A DNA stretch of 64,000 bases from Lodderomyces elongisporus (Eukaryota > Ascomycota > Pichiomycetes > Serinales > Debaryomycetaceae), in NCBI RefSeq assembly GCF_030384665.1, contig NC_083678.1, positions 930,001 to 994,000 of the forward strand. The letters run 5' to 3'. The position numbers and the translations under genes are program-made. This document shows positions 52,214 to 61,727 of this stretch, one piece after another (position 1 is the stretch's first letter; every line of letters starts with the position of its first letter). A model generated the notes under the pieces. That model searched no databases. It saw only the letters and a program-made list of their open reading frames with translations, and was not told where the DNA came from.

Positions 52214-54070
52214 CTATTTCTGTTCTGGAGCTATTCTTATATCAATTTTTTGTAAAGGCAATTTGAACTTTCCTGAATTGGCTTGTTGGCCATATTGGTC
52301 ATCAGCACCAAAACGTGCAAACTCGCTAGTTCTTTTCGTTTTATCAACATTCATCCTATCCAATATAATTCCAGACAACTCGTGCATTACTGGTTGGATC
52401 AAGATAGAAGCAATCCTAACGCATTCTGAACAGATAAATGTATAGTAATTGATCAATTTCTGATAACTTTCTTTCGTTTCCTGTTGCGTTTGCTCATCGG
52501 CAATAGCAGAAACATAAGACCATGGGTGTGAAAGTTGGAATATTTGATTGGCTTGATTTATAGCCGACCACCATGCTTGAATGGCTCGGTTGTATCTATA
52601 TTCCTTTACCTCGTCATTCATTACAGAGTATAATTGGTTCAAATTGGATATCAAGCTTTGAATTTCAGCAGCCACCTCATTGCCAGCCTCCTGTTTTACA
52701 AATTCGTCGATATCTTCAAATTTTCCCTGGTGGTACATCTCCACGCCACCTCTAATATCAAATCTAGTTGAGCTAATACGATTGATCAAATTGCAGTACT
52801 TGTTGATAAGCAAACCACGCGACTGATGGATAAGCTCATCACTATATTTACAATCGTCGCTAATATTTGAGTTCTCCATAAAGAAGAACCGTACAGGATC
52901 AATTCCATAGTAGTCAAGAATATCTTTGGGTTTGATCACATTGCCCAAACTTTTGCTCATCTTTACTCCATCGCTTAACCAGTGAGAATGAACAATGACT
53001 TCCTTGGGTAATTCAATACCTGCTGCAATGAGAAAAATTGGCCAATATATACAATGAAATCTTATAATGTCCTTACCAATAATATGCGTTGCTGGCCAAA
53101 TATTCAGTGGGGGTGTTTGAAAACTTTCGCTACTGATGTTTTCATTGTTTTCATTGTTTTCATTGTTTTCGTTGTTTTCGTTGTTTTTGTTATTTTCTTT
53201 GTTGTTGTTGCTGCCACCACTATTATTACTGGTACCAACCTTGGTGACACCGTCACTTTGGAATTGTTTGGGGAACCCAGTTGCTGTTAAATAATTTAAC
53301 AACGCATCAAACCAAACATATATTTTTTGAGATTCATCATTCGGCACAGCAATACTCCAGTTTAACCTGCTTGCTGGTCTTGAGATTGATAAGTCTTCTA
53401 ATGGCGAGTTGAGCAACTCGTTCAAGATAAAATCATATCTATGCTTTGGCTTAATCCAATTTGGATTCTCTTTAAGGAACTGGATCAATTGATCTTGAAA
53501 TGCAGAAAGCTTAAAGAAATAGTTTGTCTCTTCTTCAAACACAACTTCATTTTTGGTTTCCGTGGAGATTTTGATAATTTTGCCATCCCTTTCAACTTCT
53601 TCGATCGCCGTTTCTGGGTAAAAAGTTTCATCACTAACGCAGTACCATCCACTATGTGATCCTTTGTATATATACCCTTTCTCTTCCATTAGTTTCCAAA
53701 AATATTTGGTCACTTTGACATGATCATCGTCGGTAGTTCGAATGAATCGGTCGTATGTAACATCAGAATTTGCACACAAGTCTTTGAAATTCCCCGAAAC
53801 TTTATCCACTAGTTGTTTTGGATCGATACCCTGTTTGGCTGCTGCAACTTGTATCTTAAGGCCATGTTCATCGGTCCCCGTGAGCATGTATGAACTTTTC
53901 TTTGGGTCCAATTTTTCCCATTTACACCGAGTGTCTGCAATTAACATCGAATACAAGTGTCCAATATGCGGCGCAGCATTGACATAAAAAATTGGAGTGG
54001 TCACGTAGAGTGGTTTTGTAGATTGAAATCTTTTGAAGCATGGGGTCATGCATCGTAGTGTAGCCATCAT
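52214..54070 (-). CDS. MSM1: Mitochondrial methionyl-tRNA synthetase
   Basis: A 618-residue class I synthetase. A short basic presequence (MMATLRCMTPCFKRFQSTK) precedes VTTPIFYVNAAPHIGHLYS with the HIGH motif at residues 35-38. The catalytic domain includes YMLTGTDEHGLKIQ. The KMSKS loop (VKMSKSLGNVIKP) is near residue 368. The anticodon-binding helical domain ends the protein, and no C-terminal tRNA-binding OB-fold is present. An Asn/Glu repeat (NNE units, residues about 283-315, encoded by 53131-53220) interrupts the catalytic region. YIP1 lies just upstream in the same orientation, as in S. cerevisiae (YGR171C and YGR172C). Confidence 0.93.
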   Translation of the reverse strand: MMATLRCMTPCFKRFQSTKPLYVTTPIFYVNAAPHIGHLYSMLIADTRCKWEKLDPKKSSYMLTGTDEHGLKIQVAAAKQGIDPKQLVDKVSGNFKDLCANSDVTYDRFIRTTDDDHVKVTKYFWKLMEEKGYIYKGSHSGWYCVSDETFYPETAIEEVERDGKIIKISTETKNEVVFEEETNYFFKLSAFQDQLIQFLKENPNWIKPKHRYDFILNELLNSPLEDLSISRPASRLNWSIAVPNDESQKIYVWFDALLNYLTATGFPKQFQSDGVTKVGTSNNSGGSNNNKENNKNNENNENNENNENNENISSESFQTPPLNIWPATHIIGKDIIRFHCIYWPIFLIAAGIELPKEVIVHSHWLSDGVKMSKSLGNVIKPKDILDYYGIDPVRFFFMENSNISDDCKYSDELIHQSRGLLINKYCNLINRISSTRFDIRGGVEMYHQGKFEDIDEFVKQEAGNEVAAEIQSLISNLNQLYSVMNDEVKEYRYNRAIQAWWSAINQANQIFQLSHPWSYVSAIADEQTQQETKESYQKLINYYTFICSECVRIASILIQPVMHELSGIILDRMNVDKTKRTSEFARFGADDQYGQQANSGKFKLPLQKIDIRIAPEQK

Positions 54071-54716
54071 TTATCCTGTTTCGTAATAGTGGCGTGTATT
54101 TTCTTTGCCAGAAAAATGGTGTGGTAATTATGATGGTGGAGGTAGTAATGGTGATGCTAATGGTGGTGCTAGTTGCAGTATTCAGTTTTATTAGACTCGA
54201 TTCTAGTTTGGTAGCTATATCTTTTTTGCAAGTTTTCAGTGAGACTCGCGTGGTGCCACGATTTGATTTTACACCAATACCATACAAAGACACTCGAGTT
54301 GTCTCTCTTTCAACCAAACCGTCCTTCCTTTCTCTACACACACAAACTCTCACACACTCACATACACGCCGACCTCGGCCTCTGCACAGATTCATTGAAA
54401 CTTGCTCCAGAATATCCTAACAACTATCAACTAAGTGAAACAGACGTTTAATTGTAAAGTTTCAGATTTTACGATACAAGCTTGAAGCTACAGGCTTTGC
54501 GACTTATTTTTCCACATTCATATACTTATCAATAATTATCTATATAAACAGTACTACTTTCCATGAAAAAAATAAAAAAGCAGAAAAAAAAAGGAAATTG
54601 GATATTGGATATTGGATATTGGAAATTGGAAATTGGAAATCGGAAATTGGAAATTGGAAATAGAAAATAGGAAGTCGAGAATGGTGAAATTGGGTGGTTC
54701 AAGGTCTTTGCTTTCT
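54071..54716. other. Spacer between YIP1 and MSM1 with a 9-bp minisatellite
   Basis: 646 bp. A tandem repeat of about seven 9-bp units (ATTGGATAT changing to ATTGGAAAT) spans 54596-54663, next to the YIP1 3' end. A CACA tract lies near 54338-54365 on the MSM1 side. Confidence 0.7.
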
Positions 54717-55463
54717 TCATATCTCTGTCTTTTCGACAAATATAGCCATTAATGCAAAAACCGAGTAGAACATGCACAATGGATAAGCAATTAAAGGTCT
54801 TACGTTGTGCAACTTCAAGACTGAGACAAAGAATCCACTAGCTGAGTAAGTGCACCATAATACTGCAAAAGCACTGAGACTGTAACCCAACAAGTTGTCC
54901 AAACTAGTCACCACACCCAAGACACTTATCAACACTAATGGTAACAAGCAGTATCCAATCACTGAAGCTGATCTTACCAAGTCTATAGTTGTATCATTGC
55001 TCATAAACTTAAACAAGTAATGTAAACTGATTATTCCAAATAATCCTACACCATAAATGTATCCAAATTGGATCTTTCCCGCTAGGAGAAGCAAAGTGCC
55101 AAATAACAACACAAATAGTATTGGTCCTGCAAGGTCAGAATCACTCATTATATCACTTGGAATATCCTTATTCAATGGGTTTAGTACCACAAGTGTCTTT
55201 GATTTGATATGCTGGAAATTGATTCCAAGTTCCTCCAATAAAGGTGGTTCTCCAGGGTATCCCAGTGTACCAAAAGCAGCAAAGAGCCCTGGAGTTAGCT
55301 CGCCGCCACCCATTGAGCCACTCACATCACCAAACGCAGCACCAGTATCCATAGCACCCAAACCTCCAATTGCTGATGCTGATTGTTGTGGTTGGTAGGA
55401 GTAGTTTGATTGATAGAATTGCATATTTTGCGGGTTGCTCACCTGTTGCTGATAATAAGCCAT
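54717..55463 (-). CDS. YIP1: Rab-interacting membrane protein Yip1
   Basis: A 248-residue protein. The N-terminal cytosolic part is Gln/Tyr-rich, followed by a Gly-rich stretch and the family motif EPPLLEELGINFQHIKSKTLVVLNP-like region (residues about 72-97). Asp-Leu-Ala-Gly-Pro (DLAGPILF) then opens the membrane domain of five transmembrane segments. These are diagnostic of the Yip1 family. It binds geranylgeranylated Rab GTPases such as Ypt1 and acts with Yif1 in ER-to-Golgi COPII vesicle formation. Length equals S. cerevisiae Yip1. Confidence 0.94.
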   Translation of the reverse strand: MAYYQQQVSNPQNMQFYQSNYSYQPQQSASAIGGLGAMDTGAAFGDVSGSMGGGELTPGLFAAFGTLGYPGEPPLLEELGINFQHIKSKTLVVLNPLNKDIPSDIMSDSDLAGPILFVLLFGTLLLLAGKIQFGYIYGVGLFGIISLHYLFKFMSNDTTIDLVRSASVIGYCLLPLVLISVLGVVTSLDNLLGYSLSAFAVLWCTYSASGFFVSVLKLHNVRPLIAYPLCMFYSVFALMAIFVEKTEI

Positions 55464-56024
55464 TTTTCTATTCTTTTTCTATTCTTTTTCTTTTTCTTTT
55501 ATTTGAGTTTTGTTTAAGCAAGAGGCGAAGTTAGAAAATAACGAAAAGAAAACAAAGGAGAAGAAAACTGAGATGTGTATTCGTTTATTGTATATAAGTT
55601 CGTTGATTCAACTATTGGATTGGTAGTTTAGTTAACTTGAGTATGTGATTGATCAATTAGGAACAGTGTATATCAAAAGCTTACACTAGTGATTGTTTTG
55701 TAAAATTCCACTTGGTCAAAATTGCTAATGGATCGGTTTTTGCGCGTAGTGTGATTGAATCGCACTTTTTTTTTTTTGTTTTTTTCGATTCTTTTTCATT
55801 TTCTTTTCTAAAAAAAAATTATAATAATTAAAATTGAAAAAAAAAACCTCCTCAAAAGGTCCGCCATTGATAAATTACACGAAACGGCTAATTCTTTAGA
55901 AAACTCAACAAGTGAGGCAAAAGAACTGTTGGTTTTTACACAATCTTTCTTTTCTTTCCTTTCCCTTCCTTATTTAGTCCTCACCTAGTCCTTATCTAGT
56001 CCTTACCTAATTTTTATTTCCATA
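55464..56024. promoter_or_regulatory. Divergent promoter of YIP1 and SRP101
   Basis: A 561-bp spacer with TTGCGCG at 55740-55746, almost exactly midway (277 bp from the YIP1 start and 279 bp from the SRP101 start). CCTAGTCCTTA-type repeats lie just before SRP101 (55978-56010). Confidence 0.5.
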
Positions 56025-57713
56025 ATGTCGCAGTGTCTCATAATTTTTAAATCTTCTGGAAGAGTAGAATACCAAAGTAACAGCAAGATTTTCCCATTCA
56101 ATGAATTTATCCTGAGTATAGTCGACGAGACACAGAACCAATTGGACCAGAACTTTACGACACAAACATTAAACCACAAGAGGTTCTATTGTTACCACAA
56201 GGAAGATGTATATGTGGTACTATATATTGATGCAATCAGCACAATTGATAGCGAAAAGATTAGGCTGACATTGCATGGAGTTTACAAGACTTATAACAAA
56301 TATGAAGAAGATGATGAGTTGAATAGTGAAAAGTTCCGCAAGTTAATTGATTTACAATTCGACATGTTGATGAAACTCAAGCAAAGTCAAGTTGGGGAGG
56401 AAAATACTGCAACAGGTAGTGGTACTGCTACGCCTACGAAATTGAATCTGGGAAAACAAACACCACCACCAAATACAAATACAAATACAGCTACAACAAC
56501 AACAACAAAATCGACAAAAACGGCAAAGAAAAAGTTGAGAAAATGGGATGACAGTGGTGCGATGGTGGAAACAGATGCAGGAGCAGATGTAAATGCTCTT
56601 GATTTTTCTTCGAGTAATGATGCTAGAGATGGTGTTGTGGGCACTTTACCTGAAATGAAGGTTAATAACGAAGCAGCATTCGTGAGGAACAACGACGTAG
56701 TCCTTGTCAATGAATTGAATGAGATCTTGAATGCGTCTGATGATGACGATGAAAATGATGGTGACAGTGATGTTGGTGGTAATGGTAATGGTCAGAAAAG
56801 TGGGTTTTTTAGTAAATTGAGTTCATACCTTGGTGGATCAATCAATTTGGATGAAGTGAGCAAGAAATTCTATGAGCAATTGATCTCAAAGAATATTGCT
56901 CCGGGAACTGCAAAAGCAATCATTGATAAGATCAAGGCTCGTCTTTCGGGAAAGAAAGTAACAATGACGATTTTCAAGCAAGCATTGACTGATGAATTGA
57001 CCAAGATTTTGACACCGAATGTGTCTACTGATTTGCTTTATGAGATCAAGCGGAATAATACTGGAAGACCATACGTTATCTCCGTGGTTGGTGTTAATGG
57101 TGTTGGGAAATCCACAAATCTTGCCAAATTGGCCTATTGGTTTTTACAAAACAATTTGAATGTCCTTATATGCGCATGTGACACTTTTCGTTCAGGTGCA
57201 GTGGAACAGTTGAAGGTACATGTCAACAACTTGAACCAATTAAATTCTGGTTTGTCGAACAAGTCTCAGATTGATATATATGAAAAAGGGTATGGCGGTG
57301 GTGACCATGTTGTGACAACTGCTAAGCAGGCAATTGAATATGCCAAAGCCAATGCGTTTGATGTTGTGCTTATTGATACTGCAGGAAGAACGCATTCCAA
57401 CGCTAAACTCATGGCGCCATTGAAGAAATTCGGGGATGCCGCCAATCCGAATAAGATTATTATGGTTGGTGAAGCTCTAGTAGGAACTGATTCTGTTGAG
57501 CAAGCGACAAATTTCAACCAAGCATTTGGTAATAAGCGAAGCTTGGACTTTTTCATTGTTTCAAAAGTGGACACTGTGGGAGACTTGGTTGGAACAATGA
57601 TCAATATGGTTATGGCTACTAAAGTACCGATATTGTTTGTTGGTACGGGACAAACATACACTGATATCAAGAGGCTAAGTGTTAAGCAAGTTGTCGAGAT
57701 GTTGATGAAATAG
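56025..57713 (+). CDS. SRP101: SRP receptor alpha subunit
   Basis: A 562-residue protein. Residues 1-125 form the longin-like SRX domain that binds the beta subunit at the ER membrane (MSQCLIIFKSSGRVEYQ). A charged linker follows at about 125-260, with Asn-Thr repeats, a KKKLRKWDD motif and an acidic run. The N and G domains come last: G1 GVNGVGKST at 356-364, then CDTFRSGAVEQL, IDTAGRTHSN and a C-terminal GTGQTYTDIKRL. It pairs with the SRP54 GTPase to deliver ribosome-nascent chain complexes to the translocon. Confidence 0.95.
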   Translation: MSQCLIIFKSSGRVEYQSNSKIFPFNEFILSIVDETQNQLDQNFTTQTLNHKRFYCYHKEDVYVVLYIDAISTIDSEKIRLTLHGVYKTYNKYEEDDELNSEKFRKLIDLQFDMLMKLKQSQVGEENTATGSGTATPTKLNLGKQTPPPNTNTNTATTTTTKSTKTAKKKLRKWDDSGAMVETDAGADVNALDFSSSNDARDGVVGTLPEMKVNNEAAFVRNNDVVLVNELNEILNASDDDDENDGDSDVGGNGNGQKSGFFSKLSSYLGGSINLDEVSKKFYEQLISKNIAPGTAKAIIDKIKARLSGKKVTMTIFKQALTDELTKILTPNVSTDLLYEIKRNNTGRPYVISVVGVNGVGKSTNLAKLAYWFLQNNLNVLICACDTFRSGAVEQLKVHVNNLNQLNSGLSNKSQIDIYEKGYGGGDHVVTTAKQAIEYAKANAFDVVLIDTAGRTHSNAKLMAPLKKFGDAANPNKIIMVGEALVGTDSVEQATNFNQAFGNKRSLDFFIVSKVDTVGDLVGTMINMVMATKVPILFVGTGQTYTDIKRLSVKQVVEMLMK

Positions 57714-58404
57714 GGAGCAAGGCCCGAAGTAATTGCCCATTTACACGTTTGAACATTGTAACATTTGAGCATTTAAACGTTTAAACATTTAGTAATTTTT
57801 GCTTCTCAATATTTAATATAAGGAAATTGGGATAGTCGTAGCATTTTACATCTGCTGTGGCGTGCTCTAACTGCAAGTCTGGTTTCAATTCTCTTGTCTA
57901 CTTTTTTCTTTGTCCATTTCAATCAACTTGAACATCTGTTAATTTTTGTTGGAATCAGATGCAAGAGGACTGCAAAAACAAACCTATTATTTTAGAAAAT
58001 ATTCAATTCTAATGAAAGTACAAGACTTAGATTCGATTTGTTGAAAACTTGCAAACGTATATTTAGATATATATATATATATTTATGTATATGAAAAGAA
58101 TAATAATTTCTAGTTTGATATAAACAAAGAACCGAACAAGTGTTTGTGTAGCGTGTGCATGTCATAATACACGCATACATATATAAAAAAGAATTGAACC
58201 AGCAATGCAATTTTTTTTTCCCTGCAACCTTTTTAGAATGTTAGTTTTTCGTCTTTAGTTTGAATATACTTGATTTCGTCTCTTCTGTGGGAAAAATCAT
58301 CATCCATCAGATAAAATAGTTGAATAGCTAACTAGCTAACTAGCTAATTAACTATTAAAAATAACTAATCACGTTGTTATTTTTTCTCCGCTCTTTTCCT
58401 TCAA
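57714..58404. other. Convergent spacer downstream of SRP101
   Basis: AT-rich. It has tandem AACATTTGAGCATTT-like units near 57750-57790, a TA run near 58070 and an 8-bp AGCTAACT repeat near 58326-58348. No gene is evident. Confidence 0.5.
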
Positions 58405-58653
58405 TCAATGACCTTGCTTGTAATAAGTGGCGGGGGTATACAACTCTTCTTCCGAAAAGCCTTTTTCTTCTTGCAAGTGTCTAACGTTCCAACCGACATA
58501 TTCCATTTCTTGTTGTATATAATGGATTTCTTTCATTGTGTCCAGCGGGTTGAAATAGAGTGGCACAATTATGAATTTAGTTACTATGGGAGTGATGATG
58601 GAGCCCGCAAGGAGTCCTTTAAAGCCAGTAGAAAAGTACGCTAATGATGACAT
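58405..58653 (-). CDS. Small single-pass membrane protein, uncharacterised
   Basis: 82 residues from the ATG at 58653. One hydrophobic segment (LLAGSIITPIVTKFIIVPLYF) near residues 14-34 is followed by an amphipathic charged C-terminus (MKEIHYIQQEMEYVGWNVRHLQEEKGF). The mixed codon composition and hydrophobic-then-charged pattern look like a real small protein, such as those of the mitochondrial inner membrane. I do not recognise it and no family motif is certain. One CTG codon lies in NPLDTM and would be Ser under the CUG-Ser code. Confidence 0.55.
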   Translation of the reverse strand: MSSLAYFSTGFKGLLAGSIITPIVTKFIIVPLYFNPLDTMKEIHYIQQEMEYVGWNVRHLQEEKGFSEEELYTPATYYKQGH

Positions 58654-58947
58654 CTGTTGGTGGTTGGTGAATGTTGTGAAAGATATATGAAATGCTGTTT
58701 AGTCTAAATAAAAAGAACAAAATGTAGTGAAAGAGTAGTTTGAATAGTTGATGGTATAGTAGTGAAATAGATTTGAGTTCCAGGGAGAAAAAATAAAGAA
58801 ATTCTTCCCTATATATATATATATATATATATATGTGTATGTATATGCACATGTGTATATACTACTATTTACATGTGTATGCGTGTTCAAGTATGTATGA
58901 GTGACTGAGTGAGAGATATTAAAGCGGGGAGTGAAAGTGGGACAGAA
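58654..58947. other. Spacer between the small membrane protein and the LTR element
   Basis: Promoter of the small gene, with a TA run near 58811-58834 and ATGT/GTAT repeats to 58910. The element inserted at its right end, about 300 bp upstream of the small gene. Confidence 0.5.
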
Positions 58948-58952
58948 TGTGG

Positions 58953-59406
58953 TGTCGCATAGCACTGTCACAAGTGACAAGTGTACGACTGCTGAGCATC
59001 GGTTTGAGCTGGTAGCTCACCGATACCAGCGGTTTGAGTTCGTGACTTGATAGGCTATATTCCAACTAAGTGTAATTGTCAATGATCGCACCTATAAAGG
59101 TCTCAATGCTCATAAGTTAAGAGAGTAAATTGTCTCATACAAAGTCACTAGTAAGGAGAATCGTGAGAGTATACACTCTGCACAATCACCTAGTGATTTG
59201 TGTTCAATGTAGTTGACCGTATAAATTCTGTATTTAACCGATATTTCTATATAATAGTGATAAGTTAATTTTACCACTTCTCGTTCCTATTTATATTAAC
59301 TCATCTCGTTTGAAGTTTCAAGTTTCCCATGTCGTGCAATATTCTCCAAATATTCACTTAGCGGAAACAAGGGCACAGAGCGTCCAGTGTGTGTCACACT
59401 GTGACA
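58953..59406 (-). repeat. 3' LTR of the retroelement
   Basis: 454 bp, TGTCGCA...TGTGACA. On the minus strand it carries TATAAATAG (complement of 59287-59295). It also contains the two overlapping hairpins at 58998-59030. Confidence 0.95.
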
Positions 59407-59419
59407 TCTTCCCCCCTTC
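59407..59419 (-). promoter_or_regulatory. Polypurine tract of the retroelement
   Basis: On the minus strand the 13 bases GAAGGGGGGAAGA directly abut the 3' LTR, the expected place and composition for the plus-strand primer. Confidence 0.9.
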
Positions 59420-59542
59420 AAAGTCAGATGAAAGATACGGCCTAATTTCAGTTGAACTTTGGAAAAATATTGATTTGAGGTAAAATAACTGTACAATATG
59501 ATGATAACCGTTGTGGCCTCCCCTCCCCTGCAAAGCAAAAAC

Positions 59543-59797
59543 TTACCTATTAAATGATGAGCGGAGCGGCAACAAAAGGTTTCGACAATTTCCTGAAATT
59601 CTATCGAATAATAAGGGAAATGTTCTCATCAACGTTTGTGACAAATGAATACCTTCAAATCCAAAAACCAAATATTGCGGTGTGAGCCCAATACGTTCGC
59701 GTACTGTAGTATGGTCCACACACAATGCTAAATCTACGTCCTGCATTGATTCGTTCGTGTCAGGATCGTTCGCATAAATATGCTTTTCTAATTTCTA
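59543..59797 (-). pseudogene. Integrase C-terminal remnant
   Basis: A short minus-strand frame contains DHTTVRERIGLTPQYLVFG, the form of the conserved stretch after the integrase core in Ty3/gypsy elements (a hydroxylated, charged segment, then G-[LY]-[ST]-P-[YF]-x-L-V-[FY]-G). A stop lies about 17 codons before the first Met, and no catalytic DDE residues are present. Its position just inside the 3' LTR fits the gypsy order in which integrase is last. It is a fragment. Confidence 0.65.
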
Positions 59798-60369
59798 ATA
59801 TTTGACTCTGCATATTGCCACTCTCATGTGATGTAGGAACAGGTTCATTTCTATTCCCTTCGCCTCCGGAATAGAATGACTTAAGTTCTTCATCTGGATT
59901 TACGACCTCCTCCATGGCTAGGTCTTCTAATTCCTTATTCATTGCCCGTGCAGAGGGATCGAACCTAGCATCAGATGCGTCAGGCTCTTCGTATTCGTAA
60001 CCCAGATCTACTTCCATGCTTTCCTTGGGAAACTGGAGTTCCAGGAGTGGTAAATGCGAGTCAAGGGTTTGGAGAATGATCTCCGGTTGACAGAGACTTA
60101 GACTCTAAGTCTCGTCGAGAATCCTGCATAGTTTGATCTATGTCAGGACGAGGTGCGCTTTCGCGACGCATTACTTCAGCCTCCTGTCGCTGTCTGACTA
60201 CTTCATTGAGTAGCTGCTTCACCTTGTCAGCTCTCAATTTATTTCGAGTAGATTTTAACACACTGGGGACAGGGGTATTTTTTGAAGCCCAATCCTTTAC
60301 TACCTTTTTCGCAGATCGGGTATTGGCTGCGTACACCAAATATACATGAACGTCATCAACTGTGATCAA
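59760..60369 (-). pseudogene. Broken coding remnants in the element interior
   Basis: Two minus-strand frames, 60061-60369 (102 codons) and 59760-60017 (85 codons, open further upstream), are in different frames and abut. The first is rich in Lys/Arg/Gln and helical, the second acidic. They could be parts of one gag- or pol-derived frame split by frameshift, but I recognise no motif. Confidence 0.4.
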
Positions 60370-60756
60370 TTCAATCCTTCGTTGTTTGTCACTCGTCCCT
60401 TGTCACTTTCTTCAAGCGTGATTCTGGACTTTGATGCAATAATGATGTTATATTTGGGATTTTAATTGGTGAAAGGATAAATGCTAGGAAAACCCTTCGT
60501 TCCATATTATTAAGGATTTTTGCTCAATTAATTTTTGGGATTCAAATTTTTTCTTTCGCATCGTGAGAGTTAGGTTTATTTGTCGGTGACCTCATCGAAC
60601 GAAGTGAAAATTTTTTCATCATCGACTGGTCGTGCGTCTGAACCTCATTTTCTTAAATATTGTCGACAAAATATTTAAGATCACAAATGTAAGTCCCCTA
60701 AAATAGTAACACAATGATTCCGCGAATCCAGTAATCGACTAATAGAGCGTCCTGTA

Positions 60757-60964
60757 GAAACACTGAGGTTTCATGAAATTAGTTGGTTAAATCCTTTCGG
60801 GAACTTCATCCCACGGCAGCTACCTTTTCCGTCGTTTTTGAAAGGTGTATCGTCTCACCCGAAACACTGAGGTTTCAATAAGCTTAGTTGGTTAAATCCT
60901 TTCGGGAACTTCATCCCACGGCAGCTACCTTTTCCGTCGTTTTTGAAAGGTGTATCTTCTCACC
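60757..60964. repeat. Tandem duplication of about 104 bp inside the retroelement
   Basis: Two adjacent copies, 60757-60860 and 60861-60964, both starting GAAACACTGAGGTTTCA. They are nearly identical except for a few bases around 60774-60785 and one base near the end. They lie in the non-coding middle of the element. Confidence 0.93.
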
Positions 60965-61330
60965 ATAAATGCCGTTTAGTTTGTTTAGCCTGCGGTCACC
61001 ATATCTAGGCGAGAAATGATAATGGTAACTCCTAAACTCTGCTTTAACGGCCTCACCATAGCTGCAGAGACTGGTGAGTCACTTTTGAGATATAAACCCT
61101 GATTTGGGATGTGGTCATTACCTCTAAATAACTATTTTCCACGATATTTGCACCACTGTGAGGGTAGCCACATACCCGTGCAATATTCGGTACTTTTCGA
61201 CGCCATGGCATTTCATGTACAGCATTCAATTATAGCCAAGTCGGCAGACACGACTCTATTCGGTCTATAGTTGCACTCTGTCTAACGTCTACAACCTTCG
61301 CCCTCTGTCAACTGATGGGTGAATATTCCA

Positions 61331-61522
61331 TCATAAAGTGTTGACAGTATACGCTATTTGATATTTTCTGGTGTAGTCTCGGATACGTTCCGAAGACCAC
61401 GATGCATATTGTTTCATTGGACTAAACTCGCGCAGTTCTCCAATGAGGAGTAGCTCCTCCTTTAAACTATAGTTCACAACAGTGAAGCTATTAATTCGTG
61501 GATAAGAGATTTTCTCTTCCAC
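61331..61522 (-). other. Short open frame near the 5' end of the element
   Basis: 63 codons on the minus strand, starting about 190 nt after the primer-binding site where gag would begin. Composition is protein-like (SWSSERIRDYTRKYQ), but there is no recognised motif. It may be the truncated start of gag. Confidence 0.35.
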
Positions 61523-61708
61523 AGGTCCTTCTCATAAATGATATTGACCAAGTGTTGAAAAGCCAAGGTATTGAAATGTCTAGATCATTCAATATCCTGG
61601 TCGACAATACTGCTTAACAGTAGCCTCAATCAAAGTATCAATTACTTGAAATATTAGGTAACCATATCAAATCATTCAAACAACATGATTTGCAAGGATT
61701 TGAGTTTC

Positions 61709-61724
61709 CTCACTCTGGTCGCCA
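61709..61724 (-). promoter_or_regulatory. Primer-binding site, probably for tRNA-Asn
   Basis: Three bases inside the 5' LTR the minus strand begins TGGCGACCAGAGTGAG. Its complement CTCACTCTGGTCGCCA has the layout of a tRNA 3' end: T-stem CTCAC, seven acceptor bases, discriminator G and CCA. CTCAC and GTCGCCA match the S. cerevisiae tRNA-Asn 3' end as I recall it. Confidence 0.7.
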
Positions 61725-61727
61725 TTC

